NCBI RefSeq assembly: GCF_907165205.1
Contig: NC_058189.1
Coordinates: 16,180,001 to 16,244,000, forward strand
DNA from: Coccinella septempunctata
Taxonomy: Eukaryota > Arthropoda > Insecta > Coleoptera > Coccinellidae
Direction: 5' to 3'
DNA length: 64,000 bases
Position 1 is the stretch's first letter. Every line of letters starts with the position of its first letter. Both the position numbers and the translations under genes were made by a program. The notes under the pieces were generated by a model. That model was given only the letters and a program-made list of their open reading frames with translations. It was not told where the DNA came from and made no database searches. Of the stretch, positions 21,109-32,172 are shown piece by piece.

Positions 21109-22190
21109 ATGTCGGAGACCTCAGATAATCAGGGTTCCTACATGGAAGCTCCCCAAGTTGAGGAAGACTTTAGCGAAGGTAAGTCCGTAGGTCGGACAAA
21201 TTTACGCGAAGAAAATGAACTCATGAAAACCGAAATTGCTAATCTCAATGAAACGATTTCGATTTTGATAAATGAGCTCCGTCAAGCCAAAGAGGAAATT
21301 GTAAAACTCTCTGCGCTGGAGCCCCCAACTTTCGCCTAAGTTGCCAATTCGGTGGAGAAAAAAGTGATTCCTGTGGAGATCATGAAAAGCCCTACAACGC
21401 CTTCGGTCAAATGCGCCTCCTACAATGCGAGCGCGCAACGAAAGTTCCTCGTCTGATGAGGAAAATATCAGAAAGGCACCAGAAGTGCCTAAGGAGGATA
21501 AAATCCCACCCATCACGATGATGGGCACCTCAGATTGGGTAGAGATATCCAAAGCTCTCTACACAAAAAAGATGAACTACAACCGCGCAACTGTAGTTAA
21601 AGACCGTATAAAAATCATCGCGTCAACCGTAGATGATTATAGAAAAATTACCAAATTTTTCGAACAGCATGGTAAAGAATTTTTTACCTACCGAATGGCG
21701 GAGGAGAAGAAGATATATGCCCATCAGGCATTTACCAATTGACGCTGATCTTGCGTTGATTAAGGACGACCTGATATTCCAGGGAATATCAGACGCTGAG
21801 GTGTCCAGAATGACATCGAACAAGACGAAGAAGCCCATACCCCTCTACCTGGTTAAAACCCAGAAAAAGGAAATCTTCGATGTGAAGCGACTCTACAATC
21901 TCTATATTGTGGTTGAACACAAAAAGAGGCCTGAAAGTCCAAGCCAGTGCTTTAGGTGCCAAAGGTACGGACGTGCACAGAAAAAATGCTCCTTTCCGTG
22001 GAGATGCGTGAAGGGCTCAGGAAGCCATAGCAGCAATGACTTCACACTCACCAGAAAAGGTGAACAGGCTTTGAACAGTCAACAGGAGAAGAAAACGATA
22101 TCTGAAACAGCCGACGATTTAGATATCTTCACGGAGAAAATTTTCAATTTTCAAAATGGAGAAAAAACTCACAGCATTATTCAGTAAACT
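21109..22190 (+). pseudogene. Jockey ORF1 (Gag-like) remnant
   Basis: It starts MSETSDNQGSYMEAPQVEED, nearly the same as the intact ORF1 at 58943-60340. It then breaks at a stop after 76 codons and at several frameshifts (fragments 21425-21742 and 21633-22187). Recognisable parts include ITMMGTSDWVEISKALYTK, the nucleic-acid-binding core PIPLYLVKTQKKEIFDVKRL, and a zinc-knuckle region CFRCQRYGRAQKKCSF in which later cysteines have mutated (RCVKGSG in place of RCAKCSG). The segment between the knuckles and the C-terminus is shortened by about 80 residues relative to the intact copy. Confidence 0.8.
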
Positions 22191-22198
22191 GAATTAAT

Positions 22199-23995
22199 GG
22201 ACCTGACTGATATAAGGAAGCAATCGTGGAACATAAACGGGATCAACACTCGGAAAGCCGAGATAGAAGAAATAATATCAGAGAGGCAACCTGATATTAT
22301 AGCCCTACAGGAAACAAGAATGAATCGGAACAGATGACTGAATTTCATGAATTATGAAACATATAGATGTGACAGAATTACACACCGGAGGAGGAGTAGC
22401 AATATTGGTGAGAACAGATCTGAAACACTACCTACTTCAAAAGTGGATCCGACGAAACACAAGGAAAAACAGAAACAGTGACGATTGTTGCCGAACTAAA
22501 TCGTCAAAGAGTCGAAATTACCCGGCATACAAGTCACCACAAAACAATTCATTGGAAGAAGAGATAAACAACATATTGGAAGGGACAAACCAGACATTCT
22601 GCATCGGAGATTTCAACTGTAAATTCCCATTATGGAACAGCAGAAAGGAGAATAGAAAGGGCAAAAAACTGAGGGATTTCGCCGAAAAACAAAATGCCAT
22701 AGTGATTGGACCAGAGTTACCGACATAACGTGCTTTTGGAAGAGGAATACCATATGTAATAGATATCGCGATATTGAAAAATATAACTCAAGAATTCTCG
22801 ATTAAAACTTTGGAAGATGGAACCTCTAACCACAATCCCGTGGAATTGACAATTGGAGAAGAACCAAGAGAAAAACTGATGGAAATAAGAGAATAAACCA
22901 ATTGGGCTAAATACAGCCATTTAATACAATCGGAAATAAAAGAAATTCCAACAATAAGCACTCCAGAGTATCTGGAATGTGCGGTTGATAAACTGGAAGA
23001 GATTATATTGAAAGCTTACGAAAAAGGCACGAGAAGAGTAAAGGAACCACCACCAAGTCATCCGAATGGCGATACGCCTAAAGAAGTAAAAGATCTTATA
23101 CGAGAAAATCCAAGACTCAGAAGAGTATATCGGATGAATAAAAATGATCTGAATAGATGGAACCTCAACCGCCATTGTCGAGTTCCGAAAAATGCCGTAA
23201 AAGATCTAAGAACAAGCAGATGGAACAAAAGTATTCAAGAACTGAATACAATTGATCATTCTGCATGGAGAATGCAAAAAAGAATCCTCAAAAATGAAGA
23301 GAAAAGACTTAAATTCCACCCCTCACGGAGAAAGGGAAATGGCGTATACCAATACTGATAAGACAGATGCATTGGCGGACTCGATCGAACGAGAATCGAA
23401 AATAAATCACAGGATAGACGACGATAATGAAGATTTGGAAGAACTGGATGAAGAAAATGATGAAAAAATGGGTGAGTTACGGCTGCTGAATTCAGCGGCT
23501 GCTGAAATAGACAAACCAACATCGTTAAATGAAATCAGGGAAATAATTAGAAGTTTGAAGAATGTTATGTTGAAGAAATTACCCAGAAAAGGTATAGCCG
23601 CTCTAACAAATATCGCGAATGGAATTATGAAGAGAGAACACTACCCAGAAAAATGGAAAACAGCGGAAGTCATAGTGTTCAATAAACCATTCAAGTAGAA
23701 GAAGTTCCAACAAAACTACAGACCGATTAGTCTACTGTTAGCGTTAGGAAAAGTAGTAGAAAGAATTATAGCCACGAGGTTTAATGAGTAAACCGAAAAT
23801 CTGAAACTAATACCACCAGAACAGTTTGGATTCAGAAGAGAGCATTCAACAGAGCAACAATTATTAAGGCTCACAGAATACATTACAGAGGGATTCCAAA
23901 ATAAACAAGCTACAGGTCTTGTTTTACTAGACGTCGCCAGAGCATGCGACAGAGTATGGCATGAAGGATTAATATATAAGATGAGATGTGCTGTT
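22199..23995 (+). pseudogene. Jockey ORF2 (endonuclease-RT) remnant
   Basis: Begins MDLTDIRKQSWNINGINTRK, where about nine residues of the intact copy are lost. Endonuclease blocks survive in pieces: DIIALQETRMNRNR, then GDFNCKFPLWNSRKENRKG. The linker and N-terminal RT region follow in fragments to 23698, then FGFRREHSTEQQLLRLTEY and LLDVARACDRVWHEGL. It stops near 23995. Motif A keeps the usual Asp in the ACDRV position, where the intact copy has Asn. Multiple stops and shifts; non-coding. Confidence 0.8.
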
Positions 23996-24017
23996 CCAGT
24001 TAAATTGAAATAGATCA

Positions 24018-24487
24018 ATTTTTCAGTGGGTATATTCTTCTAAGGATGCTATTCAAGACTCATAATATACTACCTGATATTGTCGGGCAAGAATTTACAC
24101 ACCACTACACCCCACCTGACTTTCGAAAAAAATTTATGGTAAAATTTTTTTTAACATGTTCTCCTTGGGGTACTCTTTAAGACCTATATGACAGCCGATT
24201 TTGTTGGGCACGAATTCCTTCCCCCAATACCTTACCTAAAAATAATGCTAAGTTGATAAAAATTGGGATATTTAATTTATTTTTAAGAATAAAGGTACAT
24301 TCTACTCGAGTTGTTCTTCAATACCTATTATATTGCTATTAGAGCAGGAATGAACTGTTCAATTTGGGGCCCGTTATATGAACGAAAGGAAATAAGTGGC
24401 TTTTAATATATTATCTTTCAACCTTTTTATATTATTTACAACTACTGTATGTATTATTTTCCAAAAAACTAGAAGAAATATCGTAAA
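24018..24487. other. No gene recognised
   Basis: Spacer between the broken Jockey copy and the Gypsy LTR. Two diverged stretches (about 24045-24120 and 24165-24235) share GTCGGGCAAGAATT-like and TTGTTGGGCACGAATT-like sequence, possibly an old tandem duplication. Confidence 0.35.
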
Positions 24488-24632
24488 TGTTATATTCGTA
24501 ACGATCTGGATCTGTAGGTATAAGTATCGATACATCAGATGTCTATAACTCAACTGAAACTTTATTCTTTTCAATCATATACATCCCCACCTGAATGAGG
24601 ATGCGCATTCTTACATATTTACATATATAACA
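24488..24632 (-). repeat. 3' LTR of the 24.5-kb Gypsy
   Basis: 145 bases, near-identical to 27254-27408 but lacking one copy of a 10-base duplication around CAATCATGTA. TG and CA termini are present. Confidence 0.9.
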
Positions 24633-24710
24633 TCTCCCATTTTTCAAATTATAAAAAAAATACAAAATTTCATTGAATGCAATACAATTACAATAGACAA
24701 ATTCATGATA

Positions 24711-27060
24711 TTATTGATATAATAATAGTTCAGATTTTCTGATTTTCCTTCCATATCGAGTATTTAGTGAAGGAGAAGAAGGAAGTGTTTTATTAGTTTC
24801 CCTCTCAATGACATATTCCTCCGTCTCCCCCTCTATTTTACATTTAAAGTCATCATTAAAAGTTTCTGGCAATTTATCATCTTTCACATCTAAATTTATT
24901 TCATCATCATCGGTATCATGATACAATTTTTTATTTTCAAACATTGGTTTCAAGAACCATCTATTTCTCGTTTTAATCGATTGCTATTTTCTTCCTTTAC
25001 AATATATGAATTTGCATTATATTTCTGAACTATTTTTCCAGGTATCCAAATTTTATTTTCTTTCACAAAAACTTTTTGATTAATACTAAGAGGTGGTAAA
25101 TTTCTTGTTCTTTTATCGTTATATATTTTTGAATTTGATTGGTTTTCTTTCATAAACTCGTTCTGTTTCTTTAAATTTATTCTTTTATTCTCAAACTGAC
25201 TAGTAAATGTTGGTAAAAAGCCTTTTATTTTTCTTCTGAAAAGTAGTTCAGATGGAGACATTATTTTATTAGATATTGGTGTCAAACGATATTCTAAAAG
25301 AGCTGCGTTAATATCGGATTTATTATATTGACATTTCCTAATAATATTTTTTACAGTTTGAATGCTCCTTTCAACCATGCCATTCGATTGTGGATATAAA
25401 GGGCTAGAAAATTCATGTTTGAAATCCCAATCGATGGAAAATTGCTTAAATTCTTTGCTTGTAAATTGTGGACCTCCGTCGGAAAACATTATGTGGGGTA
25501 TTCCATGTATAGAGAATATATTTTTTAAGTGATTGATTATGTTAACACCAGTAGTCGAGATTAACTTTCGTATTTCTACAAACTTTGAGAAGTAGTCAAT
25601 TAATATTAAGTAGTTTACATCATTGAGTTCGTAAAGGTCTATACCAACTTTGATCCAAGGTAGCCTAGGAATTTCATGAGGGTTCAATGGTTGCTTGAAA
25701 TTATTTTTTGAATATCTAACACATGTTGAACAAGATAAAATAAAATTTTCAATATCATAAGATATGCCTGGCCAATATAACACATTTGCTGCTCTTAACT
25801 TGGTTTTAGTAATGCCAAGATGACATAGGTGTAATCTAGAAAGCATTTCTTTTCTTAATACTTTTGGTACAATTATACTATTTCCTTTATATAAAACTCC
25901 ATCAATTGCTACTATTTCATCTCTAAAATTCCAATAACGTTTAACATTTTCTTCACATAAGGAACGTGAGTTTGGCCATCCATTCAATACACAGTTTAAA
26001 AGATTTTGAAGTTCTAGATCTTTATTTGTTTCTTGCCTAAATTTTTCAAGTTTTTTAGAGCTGATTGGAAAATTATCATTCAAGAAGTTTATTTGAGCAT
26101 CATATTCAGGTGTAAAAGAGAGATCATCATCATGAGATGAGATAGGAAGTCTGCTGAGTGCATCAGCTATATACATCTCCTTACCGGGTTTATATGTTAA
26201 ATTTATATCATACATCTGCAAGTCTAGCAGCATTCTTTGAAGACGCATTGGACATTGAGCTAGAGGTTTTTTAAAAAGACTTAATAGTGGTTTATGATCT
26301 GTCTCAATTGTTACTTGTTTACCAAAAATAAAATGATGATACCTCTTGCACCCATATACAAGAGCAAGCATTTCTTTCTCGATTTGAGCATAACTTATTT
26401 GAGTTTGTGTTAATGATTTGGAAGAATAGGCTACTGGTTTGTTGTTTTGAATCAAAGATGCACCTAGAGCATATTTACTAGCATCTACTGTTAAAGTTAT
26501 TGGTACTTGAGGATTATAAATTTGCAATATTGGTGGTGGAATTAAAATCTGTTTAAGCTTATCAAATGCTCTCGGTTGTACATATTCCCATTGAAAAACA
26601 GTATCCTTTCTCAAGAGTTCTCTCAAAGGCTTTGTTAATTCTAACAAATCAGGAATGAACTTATGCAAGTAATTCAGAATACCTAGAAATCTCTGAAGTT
26701 CCTTTACAGATGTAGGTATAGGATAATTTTTTATAACATCGATTTTAGAATGATCAGGTTCTATGCCATCACTTGTAATTATGTGTCCCAAATATTTAAT
26801 TTTATCAACATTAATTCTACATTTATTCTTATTGAACTTTATATTATTTTGTCTAGCTCTATCAAGTACTTTTTTGAGTCTTTCATCATGTTCTGATTTG
26901 GTTGATCCCCAAATCAGAATATCATCAATGTATATTGCTATACCTTCAATATCATCAAAACATTCAAACATTTTTCTCTGAAAAACCTCACTCGCACTTC
27001 TCAGACCATATGGAAGTCTCAAAAAACGGTATCTTCCAAATGGCGTATTAAATGTACAAA
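24711..27060 (-). pseudogene. Gypsy pol: RT (partial), RNase H, integrase
   Basis: The main frame is 24950-27022, with the pol reading extending to about 27060. It starts inside the reverse transcriptase at TPFGRYRFLRLPYGLRSAS, so the fingers and motif A are missing. It includes the catalytic YIDD box (IAIYIDDILIWG), an RNase H domain (LTVDASKYALGASL, ETDHKPLLSLF) and an HHCC integrase finger (HLCHLG, CSTC). The integrase core follows with KVGIDLYELND, MFSDGGPQFTS and QSNGMVERSIQ as the D, D, E blocks. A -1 shift near 24950 moves reading into a C-terminal tail ending TRYGRKIRKSELL. The 690-aa stretch is otherwise open. Without gag, protease and half of RT it cannot act alone. Confidence 0.9.
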
Positions 27061-27069
27061 GCTTCGAAC

Positions 27070-27135
27070 TCGATATGGAAGGAATTTCTGTTTAAAGAAT
27101 CTCCATGCATCTGCAGGATCTTTATCGAAATTCAT
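27070..27135 (-). pseudogene. Gypsy gag stub at a deletion junction
   Basis: Starts at an ATG (27133-27135) reading MNFDKDPADAWRFFKQKF, the opening of a Gypsy capsid. It then runs out of homology at about 27085 and joins the RT sequence in a different frame. At the join, 17 bases (core CCTTCCATATCGAG) are the reverse complement of a stretch in the pol tail near 24746-24762. Confidence 0.65.
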
Positions 27136-27253
27136 CGCACCTGGTTTCACAAATTTTTCGATTTTAACGTGGAAGTGTTAATTGTCTACTTTGTATTTCA
27201 CTGTACTAATAATTATTTATTATTTTATAATGCGGGTTCAAACGACTGCGCCA

Positions 27254-27408
27254 TGTTATATTCGTAACGATCTGGATCTGTAGGTATAAGTATCGATACA
27301 TCAGATGTCTATAACTCAACTGAAACTTTATTCTTTTCAATCATGTACAATCATATACATCCCCACCTGAATGAGGATGCGCATTCTTACATATTTACAT
27401 ATATAACA
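27254..27408 (-). repeat. 5' LTR of the 24.5-kb Gypsy
   Basis: 155 bases. Includes the sequence TCATGTACAATCATATAC, in which 10 bases are duplicated relative to the other LTR. Its inner edge abuts the TGGCGCAGTCG primer-binding site. Confidence 0.9.
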
Positions 27409-27413
27409 GTAAA

Positions 27414-28887
27414 TATCTACAATATACTATACACAATCGCTAGGATCCAGAGACTATTGAATTCCAAAGATATATAACCAGTCAGATTTGTTTTAAGGCG
27501 ATAAAACTTGTCTACCGAAAACACACGAAAATAGTAATCGTGAATACTCATTCATTCAGAAGAAAAATAGCAACAAACATTTCATGTTCCATACGAAGGA
27601 AATAATCATGAATTGAATGCTATATTTACCTTTCCCATGAAAATTCTGGTTTGTACCCATATTTTTCATCCGCACGAGAACATTTAGTCTCAATTATTTC
27701 GGACGCAAATACTTCAAGAAAATTTATATAGGTCAATTCAGGGCTGGTATCAATAACTCCGACCCTCGAAGAAACTCAGGATAAGCGATATAAATGAAGG
27801 ATAAATCAGGATCTTTTGAAGCGAACGAAGGTTTTTCAAATACCTTCGACAAATAAACCAAAAGAAATGTTTATGCGGAATTATTCGTCATTTCTCGCAC
27901 CTGAATATTTCTAGAGAGAATTATACAGAATTGAATTGACGCTGAAATCGGGTCTCGCGATATTATATTGAGGCAGCTGATGTCAAAAGCAGACAGCAAA
28001 TAGAATTCGATGAGGGATTCAATAAACTCTGTCTTTCCAGGCTGTGCATGTTGATCGAAAATTCATGCTATGAATAATGGATATATCATATTCCAATTAG
28101 ATCTCGTTGAAAGTGTTATGAGTAAATAAAAAAGTGGATTGAATCATAAAAGGGATAGTTGCTGTCCACTTTTATGAACAATCATACATTGAAAAAAGAA
28201 ATAATGAATGGTATACCACATATACCAATATACAGGCTGATTTACTAATTTTCTCCATTCATTCAATTAGTTATAACTTATGATATGAACTACCCTATAC
28301 ATTTTTGCAATATTTGATTCGAATGTTCTTTGTCATGAGTGCTATCGTTTAACATAATCAAAATATTTCATTCACAAACTTAATAAGAGCAGAAAAAATA
28401 TGTATGATTATGTATTTGGTGTTTCCGCATACAACTTTTTCACTTGTTGGTTTGAGTCATATCTAGATGTTTCGAAAATCAGTGGCAAAAAAATTTGAAA
28501 AAAATAGTACACTTTCAGCTCAACTCAACCATTTTTTTTTATTCTCCTAATTTCTAGATCCCAACCTTATTGAAAAACGAAAGGCCATTTTCTTTTTTTA
28601 TATTAATTTTATGATCAATGACTAACCCTATATGTGAAGATCGCATTGCACCGCATTGAAAAAAATCAAAAAAGGAAAAAGCATGTTAGATAAAACAAAG
28701 CTTTATTTTCAACAAAAATAATGTAGTAGCAAATTTACATTTCGAATTTCAAACGTTGACTGTCTTCAAATTGTTTTAGCTGAAACAAGACTATGATCAT
28801 CTCCCAACTATTCTGATGTATTCTTGATGATTATAGTAAATTCAATAATAATTAATTTTTAAGTGCATTCAATAATGAATTGTATAT
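27414..28887. other. No gene recognised
   Basis: AT-rich sequence with no domain, terminal repeat or RNA gene that I can support. Confidence 0.45.
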
Positions 28888-29110
28888 AGTCCATTCAAGA
28901 ATGATTGACATCTTGGGTGGCTATGGAAAATCGAATTTAAGTTGGTAATAGCTCATAAGTTGATATTTGGTTCTGCGAAATTCAGGTTGGTATTGTGAAT
29001 AAACGGTGATCTATAGTCCTATTATGTGTGAATCTATGCACTGACCGACGATAATTTGAATTTTGTACTGCTATTTTTGTTTTTAATTTAATCGTACAAA
29101 TTGGAAACAT
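28888..29110 (+). repeat. Second copy of the 12.3-kb repeat
   Basis: Uninterrupted copy of the two blocks at 12335-12500 and 13484-13560. Shared anchors are CCATTCAAGAATG, GGGTGGCTAT, AAGTTGGTAATAGC, then TGACCGA and TTGAATTTTGTACT. It shows what the first copy looked like before its insertion. Confidence 0.5.
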
Positions 29111-29114
29111 AAGT

Positions 29115-31079
29115 GTTTCAATTTTGAATGCAGATAAATATGCTCTGAATTCGAATATTTCTTTTTTCCAAATACTTGTTTAAGTTATATTTGTATATTC
29201 CCGTTCTGTGAGTGAAACTACAGAAATTCTTGAAGATATTTTGTAATCAGATATTAAGCTGTCTGGACTTTCAAGACCTACTGGGATGTCAATCATTTTT
29301 GAATGAACTATACATATTATTGAATGTATCAAATAATACACCTTGACATCAGAAAATGCTTTCAATTATGAACCAGTCAATAAATACCAACTGCTCAGTT
29401 GTATCATTATTTTTACCGAGAATTCCGCAGATGTTCGAGGAAATGATCATAGTGTAGCTGAAAAAATGATTAGAAGCAGATAAAAAAAATTATAATTCTT
29501 TGATTTTCTGTTTTGTTCAACCTTTGTAGTGAACATTTTTTTCAACGTTATTTTTGTATGAAATAAGGTTATGATTTCTTCAGAATTAATATGATTATCA
29601 TTTTCCATCCTTCTCCCAACGTTGTGCGAAGAATTCATGCTATGGAAATTTTCTTACGCATACAGGGTGTTTGGTATTCTTGGCACTCAGTTATTGTTAT
29701 AATAATAATTTTTCCCAATAATGGACATACGGGATATGACCTCTCGTATTCCTATGAAATTGAGATCCAATGATCTAGAAAACAAAAAGAATTGATGATT
29801 TCTTGATATTAATCGGGAAAAGTGCTATTTGGGGAAGCCAATTCATTTGTTTTTCAATTATCGGCCACCTCACTAACGAAATATCTAGATGCGACTCAAG
29901 TTAGAAATTGAAAAATTTGTATGCGGAAAACCAAATACATTCACTTCTTAGTACTTCAGTTCTTAGTAACTCTGAATAAACTCACCAAAAACATCGTTGA
30001 CTGCCCTACTATAAAATGAATAAATTCGTGCCTTCCGATTTCTAGAGATGTTTCGGCACGTATGAAATACTTCCGTGGAGAAATATCGCTTTTGCAAAGT
30101 CGCAGAAATATAGGTGTGCTACAAAACCTAATGTAACCTATCATTCCCAACAATCCCAACCCTATGATATCCGCTACATTATTGCTGACGAGCAGATCAT
30201 CTAACGCCATCAGCTTCCAACCGAAAAGAAAGCAAACACGAAGAGCCACGCCATTCGTCTTCAAATTGGCAACTTGGGAGTTATTTCTGCAACTTCCTGC
30301 ATTTTATCTAGGGGTTGTGGAAAAAGTTCCTGCTGTAATATTGCGGATCTCCTCATCCTGTTTTTGTTTTTTTAGTTTCATATACATGGAATTGATATTT
30401 ACTTCCGTCTCGGAGACATTTCGGAGGCGAGAACGAAATTGAAAAGAAAATATGCATGGAAATCTGTCGCAAAAATTGACTGTCTGAGGTCGACGAACTG
30501 TTTTATAGCCAGCTTTTTATTTTCTCAACAGAATGTGAATTTTTTCTTTGCCTTTTTTAAACTCTTCCTTCAACAAAAATATTAACCGTTTTCGAGTAAT
30601 TTGAGTAAGGTATGTTCTTCTTCCGAGAGAACAACTACAGCAAGTTGAACAAAAAACCTTGAAAAGTATCAAAAATCGAAAGTTTGATTGACCTTGTTTA
30701 TACCCGTAAAAATTAACATATCTACCTTTAGAGTTAAATTACTCGTGAAAGATTCAGGTTTTGTTGATATATCAACAGCAAAAGAGAATTTTTTTGAAAC
30801 GTAATATCTAAAAAAAAAACTTAGAACAAAACAGAAAAGAGTTATCTACTTTTCATCAAGAACTACTCTTTGTGATTCCGAAAAAAGATTCATAATCAAG
30901 AACATCCTCTTCTATTTTCAAAGAATACTCAATATTGGAATCCTTTATTTCGGTTATGTAAGAAAAACCTATTATCGTTGCATACCTTCACTCATTTCAA
31001 GATGCTGACGGGATTGTGGTACCTTTAATGATCGGTTTCGACATGAGTTTATCACATATAGAGCTATTATTCTTATCAT
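29115..31079. other. No gene recognised
   Basis: AT-rich sequence with short chance frames only. TACAGGGTGTTTGG at about 29662 is another copy of the mariner-type end motif without a clear partner. Confidence 0.4.
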
Positions 31080-31085
31080 CCCTAA

Positions 31086-31430
31086 AAATATTGTCTGCGA
31101 TTTCCGATACGCCTTGTGTGAAAAACAATCAACTTTGTTGATTTTGAATGATTGATATAGTACCGTGAACTTTTGCATACAACTATGTACTAAGGAAATG
31201 GTATATTGTTGACTAAAAATACTGCTTGCGATTTTCGTGACTCCTTGTATAAGATACACTAAGAGTTTTCCTGTTGATTTTGAATGATTAACATAATATC
31301 GTGAAATTTTGCATAGAATTATGTACTGAGCAAATAGTATATTGTCGACTCAAAATATTCCTTGCGATTTAATGATATGAAATTTTGCATAGAACTATGT
31401 ATTAAGGAAATATATTGTTGAACATTATAT
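31086..31430. repeat. Minisatellite, about 137-base unit, 2.5 copies
   Basis: Three units in direct order. Shared landmarks in each are CTTGCGATTT or its variant, GTTGATTTTGAATGATT (first two units), TGAAATTTTGCATAGAA-like sequence, TATGTA, and TATATTGTTGA. The third unit is shortened. No coding sense. Confidence 0.6.
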
Positions 31431-31754
31431 TCACATACGTCAAACACGTCGAATAACCAATGTATACTTCATTCACTTTTATTTTAGCAGTCGGTTGGCC
31501 ATGGAAATTTGACACATTTCACTCTGTATAGTACGAAAAAGTGGGGTTATGAAGCTTGTCAAAATATTTTTGGGTTTCAAATCAACGCTATGTTGCCCGT
31601 TCTACGTAAAAGTTTCTGTTATTACGTATTTTATCACAATGTCGAATATCTTCGGAAAATATGTGAACATAATTGAAGTTTATACAAACTCATTGAAGAC
31701 ATACCAAATCCAGTTATTTGCATGGAAAATACAAGAGATCAGTATAATATCTGC

Positions 31755-32172
31755 TGGTTTACCGGATGATGAGAAGAAGGAATGGACTACAGTTGTTCGA
31801 AAAGGAAAGCAAAAATACTCTGCCAACTCGGCGAAAATAGTTCACTATGGTAAGAAAGCAGTTGACCAGAATGTGCCGATACAGGGTGCTATCCGGAGGC
31901 GCTGGATTTATGTTGGGAGAATTGCGGGAAAATCAGTTTCTGAAATGGATATAAAATCTTTTTTGGAGGGTGTACCTGGAAATGATCAGATAATTGTGAA
32001 GAAACTAAACACAGTTGGCCAAAACTCTGCTTTTAGTATTGGTCTCCCATCAAAGGAAGCTCTTGATGAGGTCTTCAGCGATTCTTTTTGGCCGGAAGGT
32101 ATAGTCTTGAGGGAATTTTCCTTTGATAAACAGTTTTTTCAGAAGTCCAGAGAGAATCAATTGATGGCGTAG
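31755..32172 (+). pseudogene. CR1-like ORF1, C-terminal part
   Basis: Recognisable LINE sequence starts at about 31755 with PDDEKKEWTTVVRKGKQKYS. It runs to the stop at 32170-32172 and includes RRRWIYVGRIAGKSVSEMDI, VKKLNTVGQNSAFSIGLPS and DSFWPEGIVLREFSFDKQFF. This is the C-terminal RRM-like region common in ORF1 of insect CR1/L2-type LINEs, where it probably binds RNA. The open frame extends upstream to 31549, but that part has no ORF1 character and is probably flanking DNA. The usual N-terminal zinc-finger part is gone, so this is a 5'-truncated copy. Confidence 0.65.

Larger units (their letters stand above)
20801..23995 (+). mobile_element. Decayed Jockey LINE, 3' end missing
   Basis: Collinear with the intact minus-strand copy at 56091-60774: leader, ORF1, TAATG junction and ORF2 up to the reverse transcriptase motif A region. 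Homology stops near 23995 at the codons for KMRCA, so the rest of ORF2, including motifs B and C, is missing. Because LINEs are usually 5'-truncated, loss of the 3' half implies a later deletion or rearrangement. Many frameshifts and stops. Confidence 0.8.
24488..27408 (-). mobile_element. Gypsy LTR retrotransposon, internally deleted
   Basis: LTRs at 24488-24632 and 27254-27408 start TGTTATATTCG and end ATATAACA. They are flanked by the 5-base duplication GTAAA (24483-24487, 27409-27413). On the minus strand the 5' LTR is followed directly by TGGCGCAGTCG, a Gypsy-type primer-binding site. The interior holds a stub of gag fused, by a deletion of about 3 kb, to the pol gene from mid reverse transcriptase through integrase. 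The LTRs differ mainly by one 10-base duplication, so the insertion is recent. It is non-autonomous but keeps the ends needed for mobilisation. Confidence 0.9.

Noticed and set aside
31086..31430. CRISPR-like array
   Set aside because: The repeats are long, contiguous and diverged, with no short repeat and unique spacer pattern; the DNA is eukaryotic.
31549..31754. N-terminal extension of the CR1 ORF1 frame
   Set aside because: Open by chance: composition changes abruptly and the LINE-like reading begins at about 31755.
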